A stretch of DNA of 36,871 nt from Saprospiraceae bacterium (GTDB taxonomy: Bacteria; Bacteroidota; Bacteroidia; Chitinophagales; Saprospiraceae): NCBI GenBank assembly GCA_016787345.1, contig JAEUUU010000035.1, positions 1-36,871 on the forward strand, given 5' to 3'. This document shows positions 7,791 to 15,978 of this stretch, one piece after another. Position 1 is the first letter of the stretch, and each line of letters begins with the position of its first letter. The notes below the pieces were generated by a model. It saw only the letters and a list, made by a program, of their open reading frames with translations, searched no databases and was not told where the DNA came from. Both the position numbers and the translations under genes were made by a program.

Positions 7791-8458
7791 CCTTTGTAAT
7801 TTTGAAAATAAAGTGTTCGGTTGCCCAGGTCGAAAGCGCATAGCTGCCCGTACGGAGCCTGAACAAGCGCGCAGCCGCAGTCGATACAAAGTGCGGGCTT
7901 TCGGTCGAGCTCGCCCAGATCGTAAATTGTCTGGCTATGGGGTTGAGGTGTATGGCCGTGAACGATTACCCGCTCGCCCAGCCATTTCTGATTGATTAAA
8001 TCATGCCATTGCCTTATCCAAAGCATGGACGTAGTGTCGGCCAGAGAGTCGGCCACTTGAAAATTCAGGCCGGCATGTACCAGAATATAGCCGGGGAGTT
8101 CGGCCAGGTGCGGAAGATCGCCCATCCATTTCAGGTATTCCTTCGGAATTTCGAGGGCTCTTGCGACACCAAAACTGTGCAGCAGCTCTTGTGTTTCCAG
8201 GCCCGGTCCCGTTTGTTTGTGGTCGGCGGCCACTTTGTTGAGCAACATCTGTTCGTGGTTGCCCCGAAGACATTTCAGCGTGTAGCCTTGGTTGGAAAGC
8301 GCCCAGATCAGATCAATCACCCCTTTTGAATCGGGCCCCCGGTTGATATAATCACCCAACAGATACAGCGTATCGGAGGGGGAAAGCGCGATTTTGTCGA
8401 GCAAAGCAAGCAGCGTATTTTTACAGCCGTGGATATCAGAAATTGCGAAAATTCGCAT
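7787..8458 (-). CDS. Metallophosphatase of the PPP (serine/threonine phosphatase/ApaH-like) family
   Basis: 223 residues. All PPP signature blocks are present in order: DIHGC (D8, H10), GDYINRGPDS (D36, R40), LRGNHEQM (N67, H68), LVHAGL and VIVHGHTPQ. These residues bind the two catalytic metals and the phosphate. The length fits the short bacterial PPPs (PrpA/PrpB, ApaH-like), which dephosphorylate phosphoproteins or dinucleoside polyphosphates; the substrate cannot be chosen from sequence alone. It is cytoplasmic, with no signal peptide. It converges with the hydrolase gene, with which it shares a TTAA stop overlap. Upstream is a very AT-rich stretch (8459-8510) that probably holds its promoter. 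Confidence 0.9.
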   Translation of the reverse strand: MRIFAISDIHGCKNTLLALLDKIALSPSDTLYLLGDYINRGPDSKGVIDLIWALSNQGYTLKCLRGNHEQMLLNKVAADHKQTGPGLETQELLHSFGVARALEIPKEYLKWMGDLPHLAELPGYILVHAGLNFQVADSLADTTSMLWIRQWHDLINQKWLGERVIVHGHTPQPHSQTIYDLGELDRKPALCIDCGCALVQAPYGQLCAFDLGNRTLYFQNYKG

Positions 8459-8737
8459 TTTTATAAATTATAAATATATTATTTTTAGTTTTATAACACA
8501 AAAATTCCAATGTTGCCCTGATTTTTGAAATTTCGTCAAAAATGCCTGACCTTGCAAGGGCCAAGAGAAGAATAGTGACCCTTGCGTTAAAATTCGTCTT
8601 AGGTGCGTCTCCCAGCCTGGAATAATACCATTTAACCTTTACAACCTTCGAGTAAGACTTTTTGCGCCAGATATAAATTGAAAAGGTTTTGTTCGATCGG
8701 TTGATGATACTGAGCTTCAGTATCCCCTAACCGATTT
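8459..8737. promoter_or_regulatory. Divergent intergenic region with AT-rich segment and two dyads
   Basis: This 279-bp gap separates the phosphatase (minus) and the histidine kinase (plus). Positions 8459-8510 are extremely AT-rich. A 7-bp inverted repeat, GCAAGGG (8554-8560) with CCCTTGC (8579-8585), lies in the middle, and a longer hairpin abuts the kinase start (listed separately). No exact TAnnTTTG element was found; TATAAATTG near 8671 is the nearest match for the kinase. Confidence 0.5.
8696..8735 (+). promoter_or_regulatory. Two-tier hairpin ending 2 nt before the histidine kinase start codon
   Basis: ATCGGTT (8696-8702) pairs with AACCGAT (8729-8735), and inside it GATACTGA (8706-8713) pairs with TCAGTATC (8717-8724) around a GCT loop. 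All 15 base pairs are Watson-Crick, interrupted by a 3/4-nt internal loop. As RNA it would occlude the ribosome-binding region; as DNA it could be an operator. Function is inferred. Confidence 0.65.
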
Positions 8738-9988
8738 ATGAAGAGTATACCTACGCTGGTTTTTGTGTTTTGTTGTGTATGGGTAACGGAGATGCTGGGG
8801 CAGTCATTTCCCCCGATAATCTCGATGGCGCCTGATACGGCCAGGGCTTTGGCCCTGGCACGTTATGCCAATGCACTGGTTGCCCAACAACCTGATTCCG
8901 CCCGCTGGTATGGTCAGATGGCCATAGAATATGCCCAAAGAAGTAACGACCCGGTGGCTGAACTGGAAGCTTGTTATGCTGTTGCCGATGCCAGCTTCAA
9001 CCTGCATCTTTTCAAAGAGGCCTCGGAAGCCTACCGGAGAGTGCATGAGTTACTGGGCAATTCGTTGGATTCCGGAAGTATTCGAAAACACCTGGTTGAT
9101 CTCAGGATGCAATATGAAACTGCCCAAAAGCAGGCAGAGATCAGTACCCTTCGACAACAAAAAAAGGCCAATCGAAATGCCATGATTGCCATAGGGTTGG
9201 CGACATTTCTCCTTTCGTTGCTTGGGTTTGCCATTTTTCGCAATTATCGCAGAACCAGGCAGTTCGCCCGGATCAGCGAGGTTCAGAAAAAAGCGCTCGA
9301 ACAAAGCAATACCATCAAAGACGCGCTATTTTCGGTTGTATCGCACGAATTACGCAGTCCGCTGAATTCCATCAAAGCGTTTATTCAAATGCGCCTTCAA
9401 ACAGGGGTCGGCGAAGAGGAAAAGGGCGATTTTGAACGCCTCGACCGGCAGATTGGCGAAACGATTACCCTGCTCGACAACCTGCTGCACTGGTCGGCCG
9501 TGCAAACCCGTCGCCTGCAGCCGCAGTTTATGCCGCTGCACCTCAAAGATCTGGCAGAGGAAACAGCCGCCATGCTTCATCAGGATGCGGAACGCAAAAA
9601 TATCCGGATTGAACTGGACATCCCGCCCGGGCTCGTTGCCTTTGGCGACGTCAACATGATACGGGCGGTATTTCGCAACCTGATCCACAACGCCATCAAG
9701 TTTTCCCCTTCCGGAGCAGACGCCCGGATAAGCGTTCGGGCCAGAAACGTAGGCGATAAGGTAGAAGTGTCGGTACACAACTCCGGTTCGCCGATACCGA
9801 GGGAGCGCCAGATGGAACTGTTTGGTTCCGGTTATTCTTCTCCCGGAACTGCGGGAGAGAAGGGGGCGGGTATCGGGCTACAATTGTGCAAAGAATTTGT
9901 GGAAGGCAATCGCGGTCAAATCTCCTTTTCAAGCACGGCCGAAAACGGTACGGATTTCACGTTCCAGCTTCCGGCAGCGAAAACGTAA
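8738..9988 (+). CDS. Membrane sensor histidine kinase (HisKA-HATPase)
   Basis: 416 residues. Signal peptide (MKSIPTLVFVFCCVWVTEMLG), then a periplasmic helical region (about 30-145) with TPR-like character (ALALARYANALVAQQPDSARWYGQMAIEYAQRS), one TM (148-168), a short linker helix, HisKA with the phospho-acceptor H203 in SVVSHELRSPLNSI, and an HATPase domain: N-box N314/N318 (RNLIHNAIKFSP), G1 region VHNSGSPIP, G2 GAGIGLQLCKEF. The G1 aspartate is replaced by Asn348, a variant seen in a sub-group of kinases. TPR-plus-TM kinases are common in Bacteroidota. The likely partner is the LytTR regulator that converges on it 45 bp downstream. A hairpin precedes the start codon. Confidence 0.93.
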   Translation: MKSIPTLVFVFCCVWVTEMLGQSFPPIISMAPDTARALALARYANALVAQQPDSARWYGQMAIEYAQRSNDPVAELEACYAVADASFNLHLFKEASEAYRRVHELLGNSLDSGSIRKHLVDLRMQYETAQKQAEISTLRQQKKANRNAMIAIGLATFLLSLLGFAIFRNYRRTRQFARISEVQKKALEQSNTIKDALFSVVSHELRSPLNSIKAFIQMRLQTGVGEEEKGDFERLDRQIGETITLLDNLLHWSAVQTRRLQPQFMPLHLKDLAEETAAMLHQDAERKNIRIELDIPPGLVAFGDVNMIRAVFRNLIHNAIKFSPSGADARISVRARNVGDKVEVSVHNSGSPIPRERQMELFGSGYSSPGTAGEKGAGIGLQLCKEFVEGNRGQISFSSTAENGTDFTFQLPAAKT

Positions 9989-10033
9989 AGTCGGAACCAA
10001 TAAAACAAATGTGTGCCCCTGCTATTGCCATGG

Positions 10034-10753
10034 CTACTTTCGAAGCAGATTTTTCATAACAACCTGTTCCGTAACCGCCTCGCGGAAACTCATGCCGAGC
10101 GGTAGAACAGCGCCACCCACGGCAACTTCCTCCGGCCCTACCGACTGAATATGCCGGCGATTGACCAGAAAAGAGCGGTGAATCCGGATAAAAATACCCG
10201 GCGGCAAGGTTTCTTCCAGTCCGCGCAGCGAAAGATATGCAACGTGTTTTTGGGCGCCGGTGATGATTTGCACGTAGTCTTTCAACGCTTCGAAATACAG
10301 CACGTCGTCGTAGCTGATCCGTACGTATTTCATTTCGGTACGGATAAAAAAGTAGTTGTCTTCGGCTGGTAAAGTCGTTTCGCCCATGAGCAGGTTGCGC
10401 GCCAGCAAGCGCTCCCGCACCCGGCCTATGGCCAGCAGGAAGCGGTCGTAGCTGACCGGTTTGGTCAGGAAATCGGCGGCTTCGACCTCATAACTTTTCA
10501 GGGCAAATTCGGGGAAAGAAGTCATAAAAACGACCAGCGGACGCTGCGGCAGCGATTTGACAAAGTCAATCCCGTTGACACCCGGCATTTCCACATCGGA
10601 TATCAGCAAATCGGGCGGATTTTCCGACCAGAGCGAAAAAACTTCTTCCGGGGCAGTAAAGGCGCCAGACAAGGTCAGGCCCGGCGTTCGTTGTACGTAA
10701 TCGGAAAGTAGTTTGAGGTAAAAGGGGTCATCGTCGAGTAGAATACAGCGCAC
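10034..10753 (-). CDS. LytTR-family response regulator
   Basis: 239 residues. The receiver domain (1-120) has the acidic triad D7-D8-D9, the phosphorylation site D53 in ISDVEMPG, T78 in VFMTSF and K98 in FLTKPV. The LytTR DNA-binding domain (about 132-239) has YVRISYDDVLYFEALKDYVQI and FIRIHRSFLVNRRHI. The start is GTG (10751-10753): the in-frame codons upstream reach a TGA six codons away without any ATG, so GTG is the only reasonable start. LytTR regulators usually bind promoter-proximal direct repeats. The gene faces the histidine kinase across 45 bp, and the pair likely forms one two-component system despite opposite strands. Confidence 0.93.
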   Translation of the reverse strand: MRCILLDDDPFYLKLLSDYVQRTPGLTLSGAFTAPEEVFSLWSENPPDLLISDVEMPGVNGIDFVKSLPQRPLVVFMTSFPEFALKSYEVEAADFLTKPVSYDRFLLAIGRVRERLLARNLLMGETTLPAEDNYFFIRTEMKYVRISYDDVLYFEALKDYVQIITGAQKHVAYLSLRGLEETLPPGIFIRIHRSFLVNRRHIQSVGPEEVAVGGAVLPLGMSFREAVTEQVVMKNLLRK

Positions 10754-10809
10754 AGGTATTGGTCAGTTATTGGTTGGAACAGGTGTTTTGGATAAAATTA
10801 TCCGGGTTT

Positions 10810-10840
10810 GGGCGAAGCCCAGTGCATTTCTGGCGAAGCC
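10810..10840. repeat. Two GGCGAAGCC mini-hairpins 21 bp apart
   Basis: GGCGAAGCC occurs at 10811-10819 and again at 10832-10840. Each is self-complementary around a GAA loop; the first extends to GGGCGAAGCCC at 10810-10820. They lie upstream of the GTG-started LytTR regulator gene. Role unknown. Confidence 0.5.
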
Positions 10841-10913
10841 TTGGCCAAAAGTAAGTTCGGCGTGTCCATTTTTACGCTCACAATGCTGAAAAGTCATCCC
10901 AATCGGCATAAAA

Positions 10914-11000
10914 TATATTTGAAGAAGCACTATTAAAGTAGGGAGACAATAATAGTGGCCAACCCGTCGGCAACATGGCGCTCGGCGGGTTGCTTTTTTT
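10914..11000 (+). ncRNA. Candidate small RNA or leader: two hairpins and a U-tract
   Basis: TATATTTG at 10914-10921 matches the -7 consensus TAnnTTTG. Seven bases later begins a perfect 8-bp hairpin (CACTATTA 10928-10935 with TAATAGTG 10950-10957, 14-nt loop). It is followed by a 10-bp hairpin with one G-U pair (10960-10969 with 10983-10992) and then seven Ts, a textbook intrinsic terminator. The predicted transcript is about 70 nt and ends 114 bp before the VCBS gene at 11114. There is no open reading frame on the plus strand here. It could be an independent small RNA, or a terminated leader of the VCBS gene. No known riboswitch family was recognised. A -33 TTG is not evident. Confidence 0.45.
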
Positions 11001-11113
11001 ATAGTCCTGTTTCGCGGCACAACCTGAAAATCGAAGCCTTTCTACACGATATTGGCATATCTTGCGGCGTTTTTTGTCGATTTTGCTCAATCTGATCCAT
11101 CCCATTATTTGCC

Positions 11114-14100
11114 ATGTCGTCGAATCGTAAAGCGCCGCGCAAGCAACCAAACACTGCAGCCGCTACTTCCCCCCAAAGGGCCAAAATCATTAAATGGGTC
11201 TTCCTGGCCCTCCTGCTGGCTGGCGTCGGTTACGCCGCCTATTATTTTTGGAATAAACAGACAAGCGGGCAAGCGGACGGCGGTGAGTTGTCATTTGTAA
11301 AAGGGGAAGAAAAAACACTGAGCGCTTCCAACCCCTTGCTGGAACTACTCAGTCCCGATCAATGCGGCGTTGATTTTAAAAACCTCATTGTCGAAACGCC
11401 GGAGAACAACATTACCCACAACATCAACATGTACAACGGCGGCGGCGTGACGGTCGCCGATGTCAACAACGACAATCTGCCCGACCTCTATTTTATCTGC
11501 AGCAACGGCCAAAACCGGCTTTACCTCAACCAGGGCGGATTAAAATTCAAGGACATAACCGAAAGCGCCGGCCTGACGGCAGGCGAAGGCGGCTTTGAAA
11601 CCGCCGTGGTGGCCGCCGACGTAAATGCCGACGGGTTTCTAGACCTGTACGTGTGCCGCGCAGGCCCCCAGGAGAACGAAGACCGCCGAAACCGGCTTTA
11701 TATCAACAACGGAAACCTGAGTTTTACCGAACGCGCTAAAGAATTCGGTATCGATGACATCAGCGCTTCCTCGGGCGCCAACTTCTTCGACTACGACCTC
11801 GATGGCGACCTCGACCTCTACGTGCTCAATTACCCCACCGACCTCGGATATGCCAGTAAAATAGATGCCTATCCGGGTGAAGGCGGCAAAATGACACCGC
11901 ACACCGAGCCCAAAAAACCGCTCGATACCGACCGCCTTTACCGCAACGACAGCGGCAAGTTCACCGACGTATCGAAAGCAGCCGGTATCTGGAATTTCGC
12001 CTACGGTTTGAGCGTGTCGGTGTCGGACTTCAACCGCGACGGCTGGCCCGACATCTACGTCGGGAACGACTTCATCCAGCCCGATTTTTTGTACATCAAC
12101 AACAAAAACGGCACCTTCACCAACCGCCTGGGCGAGTATATGCGGCATACCTCCCAGCATACCATGGGCACCGATCTGACCGATTTCGACAACGACGGCC
12201 TGATCGACCTGTTTGCCGTGGATATGTATCCGCTCAAAAACTATCGCCTCAAAACCATCCAGACGACCAATACCCAGGCCAAATACCTCTCGATGGTTCG
12301 TTCGGGCTATTTTGAACCGGTTGTGCGCAACGTTTTTCAACGCAACAATGGCAACGGCACGTTCAGCGACATCGCCTGCATGGCCGGGGTGTATCGTACC
12401 GACTGGTCGTGGAGTGGCCTGCTGGCCGATTTCGACAACGACGGCCGGAAAGACCTGCATGTGACCAACGGATACCGCCGGGAAATCACCAACCGCGATT
12501 TTATCGATTTTATGGCAGCCGAAATCCAGACCATGTCGCCCCAGCAACTGCAGTCGAAATACGGCGGCGTCATGGGTATTCTCGATGCCATTCCCGCCTA
12601 CAAAGTGCGCAACCTGATGTACCAGAATACCGGCGATCTGCAGTTTGCCGACCGAAGTGGAGCATGGATGACCATGAAAGCCAGCTGGTCGTGCGGAGCG
12701 GCCTGGACTGATCTCGATGCCGACGGTGACCTTGATCTGGTGGTCAATAACCTCGAAGACCCCGCATTTATTTATAAAAACCGCTCCCGTGACGAAAACA
12801 AGGCCAACTACCTGCAGGTAAAACTTGCCGGACCGCAACAAAACCCGTTTGGCGTAGGCGCCTCCGTTCTGATAAAAGCCGGCGGAGCAATACAATTTCA
12901 GGAAATGAATCCTACGCGGGGTATTTTTTCCTCGGTCGAACACCTCTTCCACTTCGGTCTGGGCGCCGCTGGCCAGGTCGACGAACTGACGATACGCTGG
13001 CCCGACGGCAAATATCAAACCCTGACCAACATCCCGGCCAACCAACGCCTCCAACTCAAATACGCCGACGCCGGCGGACAAATCGCAACCCTTGTGCCTT
13101 CCGATGTAAAAGCGACTGCGCTGGCTGAAAAAACGACAGCCGAAACCGGAATCAATTTCGTGCACAGGGAAAACCAGTTCAACGACTTCGAACAATACCC
13201 GCTCATGCCATGGATGGAGAGCGACCTGGGACCGCTGGTGGCCAAAGGCGACGTCAATGGCGACGGCCTGGACGATTTTTACGTCGGCAACTCCTTCCAG
13301 GAACCCGGCGCGTTGTACATCCAGCAACCCGACGGCCGCTTCAAAGCGTCGAACGAACAAATGTTGCAGGCCGAAAAAGCCTACGAGGACCACGGCGCGG
13401 TCTTTTTCGACTTCGACCGCGACACCGACCTGGACCTGCTGGTGGTCAGCGGCGGCATCGAAGCCGTGCCGCAAAACCGCGACAAGGCATGGCAGGCGCG
13501 TTTGTACATCAATGTAGATGGAAAAGGAAATTTCGGCAGAGCCAAACCCGAACTGGTGCCCGACATCCGGGATGTGAGTATGCGGGTGATTGCGGTCGAT
13601 TTTGACAACGACGGCGATCAGGATATTCTGATGGGCGGCCGAATGCTGCCCGACAAATGGCCGCTTACGCCCCTCAGCCGCGTTATTCGCAACGACAACA
13701 ACAAGCTGGTCGACGTGACGCAGGAGAATGGCGGCGACTTTTCTCAATGCGGTATGATCACCGATATGGCCGCGACGGACCTCGATAACAATGGTATCCT
13801 GGATCTGGTCGTCGTGGGCGAATGGATGCCGGTGTCGGTATTCACCTTCGTAGGCGGCCGTTTCGTCAATGCCACGGAGCGATTCGGCCTGCAAAAAACC
13901 AACGGCATCTGGCAACGTCTGGCGCTGGCCGACCTCGATGGCGACGGCGATCTCGACATCGTGACGGGCAACATGGGCCTGAATTCCCGTTTTGCTGCCA
14001 GCGCCGAAGGGCCTCTGCGCTGTTATGCCGCCGATTTTGACAAAAACGGCACGCTCGACCCCATCATGGCTTATGCCGAAGAAGGCAAAACATACCCGCT

Positions 14101-14605
14101 GATTCAGAAGGATGTGATGGTCAAACAGATGCCCGTTCTTAAAAAGAAATTTTTGTACGCAAACAATTACGGCAAAGCCGTTATGTCCGACGTGTGGCCG
14201 CAAAAAGACCTCGACGCCGCCCTTAATCTGTTTTGCTATGACCTCGAAAGTTGCTGGTGGGAAAACAAAAACGGGCAGTTTGTCCGCCATGCCTTGCCAC
14301 GCCAGGCACAGGTATCGGTGATGCAGGGCATTCTGGTCGACGATTTCAACCGCGACGGGGCCGTCGATATTCTGATGGCTGGCAACAAACGCGGCTTTGA
14401 AGTGGAAACCGGGCCCTGCGATGCCGGTACCGGCGTGCTGCTTGCCGGCGATGGTAAAGGGAAATTTACCTGGGTGAACAACGTTCAAAGCGGTTTTTGG
14501 GCGCCTCGCGAGGTCCGCGACCTTTGCCTGCTCAAAGGGGCCGGCAACAAAAAAACGATTCTCGTGGCCAACAACAACAGCGCATTGCAAGCCTTTGGCT
14601 GGTAA
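11114..14605 (+). CDS. VCBS/FG-GAP beta-propeller protein with ASPIC/UnbV domain (copy 1)
   Basis: 1163 residues. A basic N-terminus (MSSNRKAPRKQ) precedes a single TM or uncleaved signal (27-46, KWVFLALLLAGVGYAAYYFW), so the protein should be anchored with its bulk outside the cytoplasm. Many FG-GAP/VCBS repeats carry calcium-binding DxDxDG-type loops (DVNNDNLPDLYF, DYDLDGDLDLYV, DLDADGDLDLVV), forming probably two propellers. Between them (about 565-654) lies an ASPIC/UnbV domain (VGASVLIKAGG ... RGIFSSVEHLFHFGLG). There is no T9SS sorting domain. It is a close paralogue of the gene at 15979 and is separated from it only by a beta-lactamase-like lipoprotein gene. Its role is probably surface binding or adhesion; no enzyme motif is seen. 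Confidence 0.9.
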   Translation: MSSNRKAPRKQPNTAAATSPQRAKIIKWVFLALLLAGVGYAAYYFWNKQTSGQADGGELSFVKGEEKTLSASNPLLELLSPDQCGVDFKNLIVETPENNITHNINMYNGGGVTVADVNNDNLPDLYFICSNGQNRLYLNQGGLKFKDITESAGLTAGEGGFETAVVAADVNADGFLDLYVCRAGPQENEDRRNRLYINNGNLSFTERAKEFGIDDISASSGANFFDYDLDGDLDLYVLNYPTDLGYASKIDAYPGEGGKMTPHTEPKKPLDTDRLYRNDSGKFTDVSKAAGIWNFAYGLSVSVSDFNRDGWPDIYVGNDFIQPDFLYINNKNGTFTNRLGEYMRHTSQHTMGTDLTDFDNDGLIDLFAVDMYPLKNYRLKTIQTTNTQAKYLSMVRSGYFEPVVRNVFQRNNGNGTFSDIACMAGVYRTDWSWSGLLADFDNDGRKDLHVTNGYRREITNRDFIDFMAAEIQTMSPQQLQSKYGGVMGILDAIPAYKVRNLMYQNTGDLQFADRSGAWMTMKASWSCGAAWTDLDADGDLDLVVNNLEDPAFIYKNRSRDENKANYLQVKLAGPQQNPFGVGASVLIKAGGAIQFQEMNPTRGIFSSVEHLFHFGLGAAGQVDELTIRWPDGKYQTLTNIPANQRLQLKYADAGGQIATLVPSDVKATALAEKTTAETGINFVHRENQFNDFEQYPLMPWMESDLGPLVAKGDVNGDGLDDFYVGNSFQEPGALYIQQPDGRFKASNEQMLQAEKAYEDHGAVFFDFDRDTDLDLLVVSGGIEAVPQNRDKAWQARLYINVDGKGNFGRAKPELVPDIRDVSMRVIAVDFDNDGDQDILMGGRMLPDKWPLTPLSRVIRNDNNKLVDVTQENGGDFSQCGMITDMAATDLDNNGILDLVVVGEWMPVSVFTFVGGRFVNATERFGLQKTNGIWQRLALADLDGDGDLDIVTGNMGLNSRFAASAEGPLRCYAADFDKNGTLDPIMAYAEEGKTYPLIQKDVMVKQMPVLKKKFLYANNYGKAVMSDVWPQKDLDAALNLFCYDLESCWWENKNGQFVRHALPRQAQVSVMQGILVDDFNRDGAVDILMAGNKRGFEVETGPCDAGTGVLLAGDGKGKFTWVNNVQSGFWAPREVRDLCLLKGAGNKKTILVANNNSALQAFGW

Positions 14606-14643
14606 GCATTTACCTGAAAAGCCTTATCCTTTTTTTACACTAC

Positions 14644-15864
14644 ATGATCTCCCGTCATTCAACAATATTGCTGCTTTTTCTGGCGCAATGGCTTTTACTC
14701 CTTTCTGTTTCCTGTACCGGCGATGCCCGCGGCCAGGCAGCGGTGAGCATCGTCATACCACCGCCGCCCAAACCCAAACCCTCGCCCTGGCAACCCCTGG
14801 CCGATGGGTATGCGCGTTTTTTTGAACAGTCTATGCGGCTTTCGGGCGCCCCGGGGGCGGCTGTCGCGATTGTGAAAGACAGCCAGATCGTGTTGCTGCG
14901 CGGCTTTGGCGTGCGCGCCGGAGGCAGTCAGGATTCGGTCGATATCCATACGATCTTCCGGCTGGGTTCTTTATCGAAGGGCTTTGCCGGTGTTTTGGCC
15001 GGCGTGCTGGTGGCCGACAGCGTGTTGAGTTGGGACGAGCCCGTCCGGAAACGTTATCCCGAATTCAAACTCAGCGACTCCAAACAGGCCGAACGTGTGC
15101 AGCTCCGCCACCTGCTTTCACATACCACGGGACTGCCTTACCACGCCTTTACCAACCTGATCGAGCAGGATTACCCGCTTGAAAAAATTGCGGGTGAATA
15201 TTTCCCCAAGGCCCGTCTGTTTGGCCGCGAGGGCGAGTTTTACGCCTATCAGAACGCCGCGTTTTCGGTGGCCGGCGAAATGATGCAACGCGCCACAGGC
15301 ATTGCCTATCCGGAGTTGTTGCGCCGGAAAATATTCGAACCTGCCGGCATGAAAGATGCCTCCTGCGATCACGCTTCCATGGCCAATGCCCCCAACCACG
15401 CCCTTCCGAATGCCTGGACCGGCTACAACTGGCGGGCGGAAGAGTTGTCGGGCGGGTATTATGCCAATGCGGCGCCGGCTGGCGGCGTGAATGCCTCGGC
15501 CGCCGATATGGGGCAGTGGCTTCAGGTCTTGTTGGGTTGCGAACCTTCGATTATTACGGCTGCAACGCTCGATCAGGTATTTCAGCCCATGATTAAAACG
15601 GACAAGGAGCGCCGGATTTTCCCCAACTGGATCGCGCGCGACGGCGCGGCTTATGCCATGGGATGGCGTGTGCTGACCCTGCCGCAGGGCGGAGAATTGA
15701 TGTACCACAGCGGATACGTCAACGGTTTTCGCAGTGAAATTGCGCTGAACCGAGGCGACGGCGTCGGTATTTGCGTGTTGTTCAATGCCAACAGCGACCT
15801 GGCAAGGCAGTGTATTCCCGAGTTTTTCCGGCAATGGGAGCAATTCAAAGCGACCCGGCATTAG
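14644..15864 (+). CDS. Serine hydrolase, class C beta-lactamase/penicillin-binding-protein fold
   Basis: 406 residues from the ATG at 14644. The longer frame from 14497 overlaps the previous gene and lacks a signal, whereas 14644 begins a hydrophobic signal peptide ending LLLLSVSC24, a possible lipobox (Ser at -3 is relaxed). The beta-lactamase motifs are present: S109-L-S-K112 (FRLGSLSKGFAG), Y202-Q-N204 (YAYQNAAFSVAG), and HSG in place of KTG (MYHSGYVNGFRS). LRHLLSHTTGLPY is also typical of the family. Such proteins include esterases, D-aminopeptidases and DD-peptidases more often than true beta-lactamases. It lies 38 bp after VCBS copy 1 and 114 bp before copy 2, all on one strand, so co-expression with the two propeller proteins is likely. 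Confidence 0.92.
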   Translation: MISRHSTILLLFLAQWLLLLSVSCTGDARGQAAVSIVIPPPPKPKPSPWQPLADGYARFFEQSMRLSGAPGAAVAIVKDSQIVLLRGFGVRAGGSQDSVDIHTIFRLGSLSKGFAGVLAGVLVADSVLSWDEPVRKRYPEFKLSDSKQAERVQLRHLLSHTTGLPYHAFTNLIEQDYPLEKIAGEYFPKARLFGREGEFYAYQNAAFSVAGEMMQRATGIAYPELLRRKIFEPAGMKDASCDHASMANAPNHALPNAWTGYNWRAEELSGGYYANAAPAGGVNASAADMGQWLQVLLGCEPSIITAATLDQVFQPMIKTDKERRIFPNWIARDGAAYAMGWRVLTLPQGGELMYHSGYVNGFRSEIALNRGDGVGICVLFNANSDLARQCIPEFFRQWEQFKATRH

Positions 15865-15978
15865 TATTCGGTATGTCGGGGCAAAAAATCGAATAAATCT
15901 CTCGTATTTCGCGGTACTGCCCGTTGTCGCCCGGTCAGCCCAAAATCAAGTTTCCTGTAAAGGTTTTAAACGCAAACC

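Noticed and set aside
11639-14590. A 983-codon open frame antisense to the first VCBS gene
   Set aside because: It arises from the GC-rich, Asp/Asn/Gly-rich repeat codons of the plus-strand gene. Similar antisense frames occur at the same place in the second copy (16162-17688, 17776-19263). Its translation has no domain, and the plus-strand gene is unmistakable.
14497-14643. Upstream extension of the beta-lactamase-like gene
   Set aside because: It overlaps the 3' end of the VCBS gene in another frame and would bury the signal peptide that starts at 14644.
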